Notes under the pieces: model-generated | Seen by the model: the letters and a program-made list of their open reading frames with translations, nothing else | Database searches by the model: none | Told to the model about the DNA's origin: nothing | Assembly: GCA_947178115.1 (NCBI GenBank) | Contig: CAMWXF010000154.1 | Coordinates: forward strand, 1 to 5,390 | Length of the DNA: 5,390 bases | Source of the DNA: an uncultured Lachnospiraceae bacterium | GTDB lineage: Bacteria; Bacillota; Clostridia; Lachnospirales; Lachnospiraceae | Reading direction: 5' to 3' | In this document: piece after piece, positions 1-5,390 of the stretch | Position numbering within the stretch: the stretch's first letter is position 1 | Layout of the letters: every line of letters begins with the position of its first letter | Translations under genes and position numbers: made by a program

Positions 1-1987
1 CTACGTCTTCCGCCTTCGTGCCGAGGATCGGTACACCCATCTTCATCAGACTCTCAGTCAGTTTGATCGCCGTCTGTCCGCCAAACTGCACCACCGCGCC
101 GTCAGGCTTCTCCACATTGACGATGTTCTCCACATCTTCCGGTGTAAGCGGCTCAAAATAGAGTTTATGTGCAATATCGAAGTCGGTGCTGACCGTCTCC
201 GGATTATTGTTGATAATAATCGTCTCATAGCCTTCTTTTGCAAAAGCCCATGTAGCGTGCACGGAACAGTAGTCAAACTCGATACCCTGTCCGATTCGGA
301 TAGGGCCGGAACCCAGCACCAGCACTTTTTTCTTCGGATGGGTCTCCACCACTTCCGTCTCGGAACCGAACACGGAATAATAGTAAGGTGTGCTCGCCGC
401 AAATTCCGCCGCACAGGTATCTACCATCTTAAACGCCGCAACGATTCCGTTGTCGTAGCGCATTTTCTTGATCTCTTCTTCAGTCTTCCCGGTCAGTCTG
501 GCGATCACGTTGTCGGGGAACTCGATTCTCTTAGCTTCTTTCAAAAGTTCCACCGTCAGAGGACCTTTTTCCAGCGCCGCTTCCATCTCCGTCAAAATCG
601 CAATCTTGTCAATAAACCAGTGATCCACCATGGTAATTTCATGAATCGTATCATAATCCACACCCTTGCGGATCGCCTCAGCAATGATATAGATCCTCTG
701 GTCATCCACGACTTTCATCCGGTCTTTTAATTCCTCTGCGGAAAGCTCCGAGAAGTCATAACTGCGCAGACAGTCCACATGCTGTTCCAGTGAACGGATT
801 GCCTTCATTAACGCCCCTTCAAAGTTATTGCCGATGCTCATAACCTCGCCTGTGGCTTTCATCTGCGTCGTCAAAGTACGTTTTGCCGTAATAAATTTAT
901 CAAAAGGAAGTCTCGGGATCTTAACAACACAGTAGTCCAGTGTCGGTTCAAAACTTGCATAAGTCTTACCCGTGATGGCATTCTTGATCTCATCCAGCGT
1001 ATAGCCGAGGGCAATCTTCGCCGCAACCTTTGCGATCGGATATCCCGTCGCCTTACTTGCAAGTGCTGAGGAACGGCTCACACGGGGATTCACCTCGATC
1101 ACACAGTATTCGAAACTGGTAGGGTGCAAAGCAAACTGTACGTTACATCCGCCCGTGATTCCCAACTCGTTGATGATATTCAGCGCCGAGCTTCTGAGCA
1201 TCTGGTATTCCTTATCACTCAAAGTCTGGGAAGGCGCCACGACAATGCTGTCACCCGTATGCACACCCACCGGATCAATATTTTCCATATTACATACGGT
1301 GATGCAGTTTCCTGCACTGTCCCGCATAACCTCATACTCGATCTCTTTCCAGCCCGCGATACAGCGCTCCACTAAGACCTGTCCCACACGGGAAAGCCGC
1401 AGACCGTTAGCAAGGATCTCCTCCAGCTCTACCTGATCATGAGCAATACCGCCGCCGGAGCCGCCCAGCGTATAAGCGGGACGAAGCACGACCGGATAAC
1501 CGATCTTATTTGCAAAAGTAACGCCGTCCTCGATATTTTCCACCACAAGAGAAGGGGCACATGGCTCCCCTATCTTCTCCATGGTTTCCTTAAATTCCAG
1601 ACGATCCTCCGCCTTCTTGATCGTCTTCGCGGTGGTGCCCAGCAGGGCAACGCCGTGAGCCGCCAGAAAACCGGACTCATCCAGCTCCATGCCGAGATTT
1701 AAGCCCGCCTGTCCGCCCATGTTCGGCAGCAGACTATCGGGTTTTTCTTTGATAATGATCTGCTCCAGCACTTTGGCCGTAAGCGGCTCAATATATACTT
1801 TATCTGCGATGTCGCCATCGGTCATGATCGTAGCCGGATTGGAATTCACCAGAATGACTTCCATTCCCTCTTCTTTTAACGATCGGCAAGCCTGCGTTCC
1901 CGCATAGTCAAATTCCGCCGCCTGCCCAATCACGATCGGTCCCGACCCGATCACCAGTACTCTCTTAACATTTGGATTCTTAGGCAT
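1..1987 (-). CDS. carB: Carbamoyl-phosphate synthase large subunit, partial (C-terminal part beyond window edge)
   Basis: Synthetase subunit of carbamoyl-phosphate synthase: it phosphorylates bicarbonate, adds ammonia channelled from CarA, and phosphorylates carbamate, feeding pyrimidine and arginine synthesis in the cytoplasm. The frame is open from ATG at 1985-1987 to the window edge, giving 662 codons of the usual ~1,070. It starts [20 protein letters not shown]. The first ATP-grasp half carries the glycine loop TLGGSGGG (173-180) and residues matching known E. coli ATP-site positions in almost identical numbering: Arg129, Arg169, Glu215, His243, then the IEVNPR motif (297-302). The oligomerisation region follows. 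The second, duplicated synthetase half begins near residue 552, where [15 protein letters not shown] repeats the N-terminal [15 protein letters not shown]. The rest of that half and the C-terminal allosteric domain are off the window. The start overlaps the carA stop by 8 nt and has a strong Shine-Dalgarno, so translational coupling is likely. No frameshift was seen. The identification is secure. Confidence 0.97.
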   Translation of the reverse strand, partial: MPKNPNVKRVLVIGSGPIVIGQAAEFDYAGTQACRSLKEEGMEVILVNSNPATIMTDGDIADKVYIEPLTAKVLEQIIIKEKPDSLLPNMGGQAGLNLGMELDESGFLAAHGVALLGTTAKTIKKAEDRLEFKETMEKIGEPCAPSLVVENIEDGVTFANKIGYPVVLRPAYTLGGSGGGIAHDQVELEEILANGLRLSRVGQVLVERCIAGWKEIEYEVMRDSAGNCITVCNMENIDPVGVHTGDSIVVAPSQTLSDKEYQMLRSSALNIINELGITGGCNVQFALHPTSFEYCVIEVNPRVSRSSALASKATGYPIAKVAAKIALGYTLDEIKNAITGKTYASFEPTLDYCVVKIPRLPFDKFITAKRTLTTQMKATGEVMSIGNNFEGALMKAIRSLEQHVDCLRSYDFSELSAEELKDRMKVVDDQRIYIIAEAIRKGVDYDTIHEITMVDHWFIDKIAILTEMEAALEKGPLTVELLKEAKRIEFPDNVIARLTGKTEEEIKKMRYDNGIVAAFKMVDTCAAEFAASTPYYYSVFGSETEVVETHPKKKVLVLGSGPIRIGQGIEFDYCSVHATWAFAKEGYETIIINNNPETVSTDFDIAHKLYFEPLTPEDVENIVNVEKPDGAVVQFGGQTAIKLTESLMKMGVPILGTKAEDV

Positions 1988-3173
1988 CTTTCTTCCTCCC
2001 CATCATGGTGATAAACCGTTCAAACAAATCCCCTGAATCCTGCGGTCCGGGGCAGGCCTCCGGATGGAACTGCACCGTGAAGATATTCTTGCCCGTATAA
2101 GACAGTCCTTCGTTGGTTCCGTCATTGACATTGATAAATGCAGGCACAGCCACCTTCGGGTCCAGCTTGTCCATATCAACCACATATCCATGATTCTGGG
2201 AAGAAATATAAACTCTTCCGTTCGCTAAATCTTTCACCGGATGGTTGCCGCCCCTGTGCCCATACTTCATCTTAAAAGTATCCGCGCCCGTGGCAAGCGC
2301 CATCAACTGGTGTCCGAGGCAGATCGCAAAGATCGGGATGTCCGTATCGTACAGCTTCTTGATTTCGGCAATCACATCCGTGCACTCTTTCGGATCGCCC
2401 GGCCCGTTGCTCAGCATAATGCCGTCGGGCTTCGCGTCAATGATCTCCTGCGCCTTCGTATCTGCCGGGTAGACCGTCACCTCACACCCTCTTGCCGTGA
2501 GAGATTTGGCAATATTGTCTTTTGCTCCCAGATCAAGCAACGCAACTTTCAACCCCTGCCCGCTCAGCGCGCGCACCATGCTAGGTTTCTTTTCACGGAT
2601 TCCTCTCTCATATTCCTCTTTCCTAAACTGTGAACTGCCGGAAATCGTACCGTTGTTTGACAGCTGTTTTGCGGCAGCCAGCGTATATTTTTCTTTACAG
2701 GTCACAACATCCACCACTTTACCGGTGGTGTAGGCCTTCAATTTCGGAAGGATCTCATCTAACTGATAATTCTCATTGGTCGTGATCATGCCGTTCATCG
2801 TTCCTTTTTCACGAAGGAGCTTCACAAGCGCCCTCGTATCGATTCCCGCGATGCCTGGCACATCATTCTCCTCCAGAAACTCCTGAATCGTCATATCACA
2901 TCTGAAATTGCTCGGAATACGTGAAAGTTCCCTGACAATAAATCCGTCCGGCCAAGCCTTACGGGATTCCATATCTTCCCTACAAATACCGTAATTTCCG
3001 ATCAGCGGATAGGTCATACATACCGCCTGTCCCGCATAAGACGGATCGGTCAGTACTTCCAGATATCCCGCCATAGAAGTATTAAATACGATTTCGCTGA
3101 TGACTTCTTTCTGCGCACCGATATGTGTCCCCTCAAAAAGAGTTCCATCTTCCAAAATTAAGAATGCTTTCAT
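1980..3173 (-). CDS. carA: Carbamoyl-phosphate synthase small (glutaminase) subunit
   Basis: Class I glutamine amidotransferase subunit that hydrolyses glutamine and passes ammonia through a tunnel to CarB. It is 397 residues from [10 protein letters not shown]. The N-terminal small-subunit domain (about 1-135) has the family signatures GEVVF-like [21 protein letters not shown] and [14 protein letters not shown]. The glutaminase domain (about 209-395) contains the nucleophile Cys285 in FAICLGHQL, and His370 and Glu372 in VQFHPEA, so the triad is complete. SNGPGDP (255-261) and SQNHGY (325-330) are also family motifs. The frame stays open upstream to an ATG at 3251, but that extension is not homologous to CarA and spans the promoter, so the start at 3173 is preferred, with AGGTGA 4 nt before it. 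The linker between the two domains (about 165-208) is longer than in E. coli CarA. The stop overlaps carB by 8 nt, which suggests a carAB operon. Confidence 0.97.
   Translation of the reverse strand: MKAFLILEDGTLFEGTHIGAQKEVISEIVFNTSMAGYLEVLTDPSYAGQAVCMTYPLIGNYGICREDMESRKAWPDGFIVRELSRIPSNFRCDMTIQEFLEENDVPGIAGIDTRALVKLLREKGTMNGMITTNENYQLDEILPKLKAYTTGKVVDVVTCKEKYTLAAAKQLSNNGTISGSSQFRKEEYERGIREKKPSMVRALSGQGLKVALLDLGAKDNIAKSLTARGCEVTVYPADTKAQEIIDAKPDGIMLSNGPGDPKECTDVIAEIKKLYDTDIPIFAICLGHQLMALATGADTFKMKYGHRGGNHPVKDLANGRVYISSQNHGYVVDMDKLDPKVAVPAFINVNDGTNEGLSYTGKNIFTVQFHPEACPGPQDSGDLFERFITMMGRKKDA
1995..2001 (-). promoter_or_regulatory. Ribosome binding site of carB
   Basis: GGGGAGG on the minus strand, 7 nt before the carB ATG and inside the last codons of carA. 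It is a near-perfect Shine-Dalgarno and fixes the carB start. It also lets ribosomes that finish carA reinitiate on carB. Confidence 0.85.
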
Positions 3174-3177
3174 TCTG

Positions 3178-3183
3178 TCACCT
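3178..3183 (-). promoter_or_regulatory. Ribosome binding site of carA
   Basis: AGGTGA on the minus strand lies 4 nt before the ATG at 3173. A second purine-rich stretch, AAGGA at 3187-3191, is 13 nt away and too far to be the main site. The position supports starting CarA at [10 protein letters not shown] rather than at the upstream in-frame ATG codons. Confidence 0.65.
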
Positions 3184-3222
3184 GATTCCTTCTTTATATG
3201 TAATTTTTCGCACAATCGACTC

Positions 3223-3251
3223 ATTATAGCACAAGAGATTGTCCCGTTCAA
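3223..3251 (-). promoter_or_regulatory. Promoter of the carAB operon (sigma-A type, extended -10)
   Basis: Minus-strand -35 TTGAAC (3246-3251, 4 of 6 consensus), a 17-bp spacer (3229-3245) and a perfect -10 TATAAT (3223-3228) preceded by TGC, an extended -10. Transcription would start near 3216, leaving a leader of about 40 nt before carA. The -35 lies only 5 bp after the stop codon of the upstream gene, and I see no terminator between them, so carAB can be transcribed independently and may also receive read-through. The leader is too short for a PyrR-type or terminator-based attenuator, and none was seen. Confidence 0.85.
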
Positions 3252-3256
3252 CTAAT

Positions 3257-4603
3257 CTACTCTTGTAAATCACAGCTCAGCATAGAGATCGCCGGTACTG
3301 TGGGACGGGTTTCAATGAGACTTGCCGGGAGCTTACAGTTTCCGAACAAGCGCCCGTATATCGTAAGCACATCTCCCTCAAGAATGAGAAGCTGCTCCTC
3401 CGTCCTGTCATCCCTGATAATGTAATAGCGCTCGATTCCGTTACTCTCTTCCATCATGCACAAATAGTAGATATTTTCATCAAAAAGTCCGCCCTCAACC
3501 GGACAGATTACCTCCGCTTCCAGCCAAACCGCCGTACCCAGATAATCCTCATTCCTAAGCAGCTCCTTGTAATCTCTCCACACGCAGTCTGCGCGGAAAG
3601 CGGCCTCGTTTACATCCATATCTTCCGGGAACATCTCATCCTGTCCTTCCTCTGTATCTGCTGCGTTGCCGGAAGCCTTTGTCTCTCCGCTGTTGCGCGT
3701 TGCTGTCTTGCCGGTAGATTCTGACTCTTCACTGTTACGCCCTGCCACCTTGCCGGTAGCTTCCGGCTCTTCATCGGTACGCCCTGTCGCCTTGTCGATG
3801 TTTTCCGACTCTTCACCGTTACGCGCTACTGTTTTGCCGATAGTTTCCTGTTCTTCGCCGGTACGTCCTGCTGCCTTGCCGCTAACTTCTGATTCATCAC
3901 CGCTCCGCTCAGTTTCCTTGTCGACAACTTCTATCTTGCTGTTTTCTCCATCTTCTTCCGAGTCAGTCTCAGTGTCTTTGACAGCCCTCTCATTCCCATC
4001 TGCGGCATTGTCAGTTACTGACTGGTCTTTTTCCTCAGTTAACACCGTTTCTGTTTCCGGCTTCTTAGCCGTCATGTCATTTACCGACTGCGCTATCTTC
4101 TCTTCCAGTTCCGTCTCTGCCGCATCCGGTTTCGGAAGATCCGTAGCCATCGCCACGTCCACAGACTCTACAATTTGCGCACCGGCTGCTGTCTCCGGTG
4201 CCTCCACCGTAGTTACCGACATGACCGGCTCCGACGGCTTGTTCTTCGCCATCCATGCTGGTGCAGCATAATCGGGCAACAGTCCCATATAGGCGCACAA
4301 CCCGCCTCCTATCGCTGCAATCACCAGAACCACTGCTGCAACCTTAATCCCTGTATGTTTCTTAAGTACCATCTTACAGTTCGGACATATCTTAGCCTTC
4401 TTCGGTATCATAACCCGGCAGAACTTACATTCCCGTAACTTCGCATCTGCCGCAAATGCATACTCCTGCCGCATAGAATCGCTTTTTACCTCTGCCGACC
4501 GGTCTGTTATCGTCTGGTCCGCCGTCGCCTGCTCCGCTCCGACTGCATTCTCCTTCACTGCCTCTGTATTCATCTCTTTCTCTGTTTGATTCATTATTCC
4601 CAT
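3257..4603 (-). CDS. Zinc-ribbon single-pass membrane protein with repeat stalk, function unknown
   Basis: I do not recognise this as a named gene. It encodes 448 residues. Residues 1-55 are polar. A C4 zinc ribbon follows: Cys59, Cys62, Cys73 and Cys76 (CxxC-x10-CxxC). A single hydrophobic helix lies at about 87-108 after a basic stretch (KMVLKKHTGIK), which by the positive-inside rule puts the zinc ribbon in the cytoplasm and the rest outside. Residues 110-330 are a disordered, Glu/Thr/Ser/Asp-rich stalk containing 14-residue tandem repeats at 228-311. The C-terminal ~115 residues are a compact domain with alternating beta-like strands (TAVWLEAEVICP, RYYIIRDD, GDVLTIYGRLFG). This resembles the OB-fold-like domains found at the end of other Gram-positive zinc-ribbon membrane proteins; that is inference from pattern. 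The start at 4603 is chosen for GAGGA 6 nt upstream. The gene follows the purL terminator and has its own unusual repeat-rich leader. A sensor or envelope role is possible but unproven. Confidence 0.9.
   Translation of the reverse strand: MGIMNQTEKEMNTEAVKENAVGAEQATADQTITDRSAEVKSDSMRQEYAFAADAKLRECKFCRVMIPKKAKICPNCKMVLKKHTGIKVAAVVLVIAAIGGGLCAYMGLLPDYAAPAWMAKNKPSEPVMSVTTVEAPETAAGAQIVESVDVAMATDLPKPDAAETELEEKIAQSVNDMTAKKPETETVLTEEKDQSVTDNAADGNERAVKDTETDSEEDGENSKIEVVDKETERSGDESEVSGKAAGRTGEEQETIGKTVARNGEESENIDKATGRTDEEPEATGKVAGRNSEESESTGKTATRNSGETKASGNAADTEEGQDEMFPEDMDVNEAAFRADCVWRDYKELLRNEDYLGTAVWLEAEVICPVEGGLFDENIYYLCMMEESNGIERYYIIRDDRTEEQLLILEGDVLTIYGRLFGNCKLPASLIETRPTVPAISMLSCDLQE
3629..3922 (-). 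repeat. 42-bp (14-residue) in-frame tandem repeat, six clear units plus one degenerate
   Basis: Units on the coding strand correspond to residues 228-241, 242-255, 256-269, 270-283, 284-297 and 298-311, all exactly 14 residues. Examples are GKAAGRTGEEQETI, GKTVARNGEESENI and GKVAGRNSEESEST; the pattern is roughly (G/D)K-x-x-x-R-(T/N/S)-x-E-E-x-E-x-x. A seventh, decayed unit covers 312-325. At DNA level each unit is 42 bp with no indels, and the copies differ both at silent and coding positions, so this is an older, diverged array rather than a recent expansion. It forms part of the predicted extracellular stalk. Confidence 0.9.
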
Positions 4604-4609
4604 ACTGAT

Positions 4610-4614
4610 TCCTC
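4610..4614 (-). promoter_or_regulatory. Ribosome binding site of the zinc-ribbon membrane protein gene
   Basis: GAGGA on the minus strand, 6 nt before ATG at 4603. It favours this start over the next in-frame ATG at 4594. The site lies on the junction with the upstream repeat array, whose units each begin with a similar GGAG. Confidence 0.7.
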
Positions 4615-4733
4615 ATTTCTGCGTCTGTCGCTGTCCTACGCTTTACTCCTCACTTCCGTACCTGTTGCCGCTCTTACGCTTTACTCCGCATTGCCGCGCC
4701 TGCTGCCGCCTCTATGCTTTATACTTTACTCCG
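4614..4733 (-). repeat. Three imperfect direct repeats (37-45 bp) in the leader of the zinc-ribbon gene
   Basis: Read on the minus strand, the units are 4689-4733 (45 bp), 4651-4688 (38 bp) and 4614-4650 (37 bp), contiguous and in the same orientation. Each begins (C/A)GGAGTAAAG, has a purine-rich middle with GGC/GAC-AGCAGG-like sequence, and ends in ATG or GTG. Unit 1 carries a 7-nt insertion (TATAAAG at 4717-4723); without it, units 1 and 2 match at 29 of 38 positions by hand alignment. The array starts directly after the purL terminator and ends at the gene's Shine-Dalgarno. Two units create 5-codon reading frames, (A/G)TG-(C/A)GG-AGT-AAA-GCG-stop. I see no convincing promoter here; TATAAA at 4718-4723 is -10-like but lacks a -35. 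Confidence 0.8.
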
Positions 4734-4775
4734 AAAAGACCTCCTGCAGGGAATGTTCCCAAACATGAGGCCTTT
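4734..4775 (-). terminator. Probable intrinsic terminator after purL
   Basis: On the minus strand, AAAGGCCTC (4767-4775) pairs with GAGGTCTTT (4735-4743) as a 9-bp stem with one G-U pair, beginning about 10 nt after the purL stop. The loop can fold further, since it holds GGGAACATTCCC and CCTGCAGG palindromes. The T run after the stem is short (TTTT then CGG), so termination may be incomplete. Confidence 0.6.
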
Positions 4776-4785
4776 CTCATCAACA

Positions 4786-5390
4786 TTATTTAAAATATGC
4801 TACACCGGACTCAAATATCTTCAAATCCTGCTCTCCATAAATATTGATCGCAACGCCCTCTCCTCTTCTCTCGGAATGCGCCATCTTACCTAATATACGT
4901 CCGTCGGGAGACGTGATACCCTCGATAGAAGCGTAGGAACCGTTGATATTCCACTCTTCGTCCATAGACACGTTTCCGTCCGTGTCAGCATACTGTGTGG
5001 CAACCTGCCCGTTTGCAAACAGTTTATCGATCCATTCCTTCGGCGCTACAAATCGACCTTCTCCGTGGGACGCCGGGTTTACATAAGTATTCCCAAGTGC
5101 CGCTCCCTGCAGCCACGGAGACTTATTGGAAACCACCTTAATATATGCCATCTTGGAAATATGACGGTTTACTGTGTTGAAAGTCAGCGTCGGAGAATCT
5201 TCTTTCTGTCCGACGATCTCACCGTAAGGCACCAGCCCCAGCTTAATAAGCGCCTGAAAACCGTTACAGATACCTAACGCCAATCCGTCCCTCTCGTTTA
5301 ACAGCTTACTCACCGCTTCTTTGATCTTAGCATTCTGAAAAGCGGTGGCAAAGAAGTTCGCGGCACCATCCGGCTCGTCGCCCGAGGAAA
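4786..5390 (-). CDS. purL: Phosphoribosylformylglycinamidine synthase, C-terminal glutaminase domain (partial, 5' end beyond window)
   Basis: Catalyses the fourth step of de novo purine synthesis in the cytoplasm: FGAR + glutamine + ATP to FGAM. The last 200 codons and TAA are present, out of about 1,250 in single-chain enzymes. The frame is open to the window edge; the GTG at 5313 is an internal valine, not a start. In fragment numbering, the entry motif SSGDEPDGAA is at residues 1-10. The nucleophile Cys41 sits in ALGICNGFQALIKLGLVPYG, and PASHGEGRF follows. His171 and Glu173 in MAHSER complete the triad, corresponding to the HPER motif near the end of the E. coli protein. The fused glutaminase domain with this wording resembles the large clostridial PurL type rather than separate PurQ, but because the synthetase part lies outside the window, fusion is inferred from the lead-in sequence and its lack of a start. 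A hairpin follows the stop. Confidence 0.93.
   Translation of the reverse strand, partial: SSGDEPDGAANFFATAFQNAKIKEAVSKLLNERDGLALGICNGFQALIKLGLVPYGEIVGQKEDSPTLTFNTVNRHISKMAYIKVVSNKSPWLQGAALGNTYVNPASHGEGRFVAPKEWIDKLFANGQVATQYADTDGNVSMDEEWNINGSYASIEGITSPDGRILGKMAHSERRGEGVAINIYGEQDLKIFESGVAYFK

Noticed and set aside
167..730. Plus-strand open frame of 187 codons
   Set aside because: It is antisense to carB, whose minus-strand frame is intact and strongly conserved; the plus-strand protein resembles nothing.
2241..2633. Plus-strand open frame of 130 codons
   Set aside because: It is antisense to the carA glutaminase domain, with no recognisable features.
3174..3222. Possible PyrR-dependent attenuator or riboswitch before carA
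   Set aside because: The leader is only about 40 nt, with no terminator hairpin, no anti-terminator pairing and no PyrR-like binding sequence that I can see.
3666..4271. Plus-strand open frame of 201 codons with Ser/Pro/Leu-rich repeats
   Set aside because: It lies wholly antisense to the zinc-ribbon gene; its repeats mirror the 42-bp coding array, and the 42-bp period without indels keeps the antisense frame open. No Shine-Dalgarno or family match was recognised.
4425..4616. Minus-strand frame starting MRNQYGNN, overlapping the start of the zinc-ribbon gene
   Set aside because: It is out of frame with the gene that has the zinc ribbon, TM helix and proper Shine-Dalgarno spacing, and its product is low-complexity. 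Its ATG is part of the upstream repeat theme and is discussed there.
4614..4733. CRISPR-like array
   Set aside because: The units are contiguous with no spacers, they differ from each other, and there are no cas genes; they are simple tandem repeats.

Overview
All genes in this window lie on the minus strand, so transcription runs from high to low coordinates: purL (3' end only), an unrecognised membrane protein with a zinc ribbon, carA, then carB (5' part only). The organism is most likely a clostridial Bacillota bacterium of the Lachnospiraceae type. This is inferred from the purine-rich Shine-Dalgarno sites, the near-consensus sigma-A-type promoter, the clostridial style of the PurL glutaminase domain, the roughly balanced GC content and the zinc-ribbon/single-TM architecture. 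No species can be named from the sequence alone.

Layout: 4786-5390 is the C-terminal glutaminase domain of single-chain phosphoribosylformylglycinamidine synthase (PurL, purine synthesis). A hairpin terminator follows at about 4734-4775. The rest of the gap, 4614-4733, is filled by three imperfect direct repeats of 37-45 bp that end on the ribosome binding site of the next gene. At 3257-4603 lies a 448-residue protein: a cytoplasmic C4 zinc ribbon, one transmembrane helix, an acidic outer stalk carrying at least six 14-residue tandem repeats, and a small C-terminal domain that looks OB-fold-like. Its function is unknown. A strong promoter at 3223-3251 begins a new transcription unit, carA (1980-3173) and carB (1987 down to the window edge). 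These overlap by 8 nt, and carB has a strong Shine-Dalgarno inside the end of carA.

CarA and CarB together make carbamoyl phosphate for pyrimidines and arginine: CarA releases ammonia from glutamine and CarB joins it to bicarbonate using two ATP. PurL also uses glutamine as a nitrogen donor. The window is therefore nucleotide-biosynthesis housekeeping sequence with one accessory-looking membrane protein between the two pathways. The most interesting items are that protein, its internal coding repeat and the non-coding repeat array before its start codon. No RNA genes, mobile elements or CRISPR arrays were seen.
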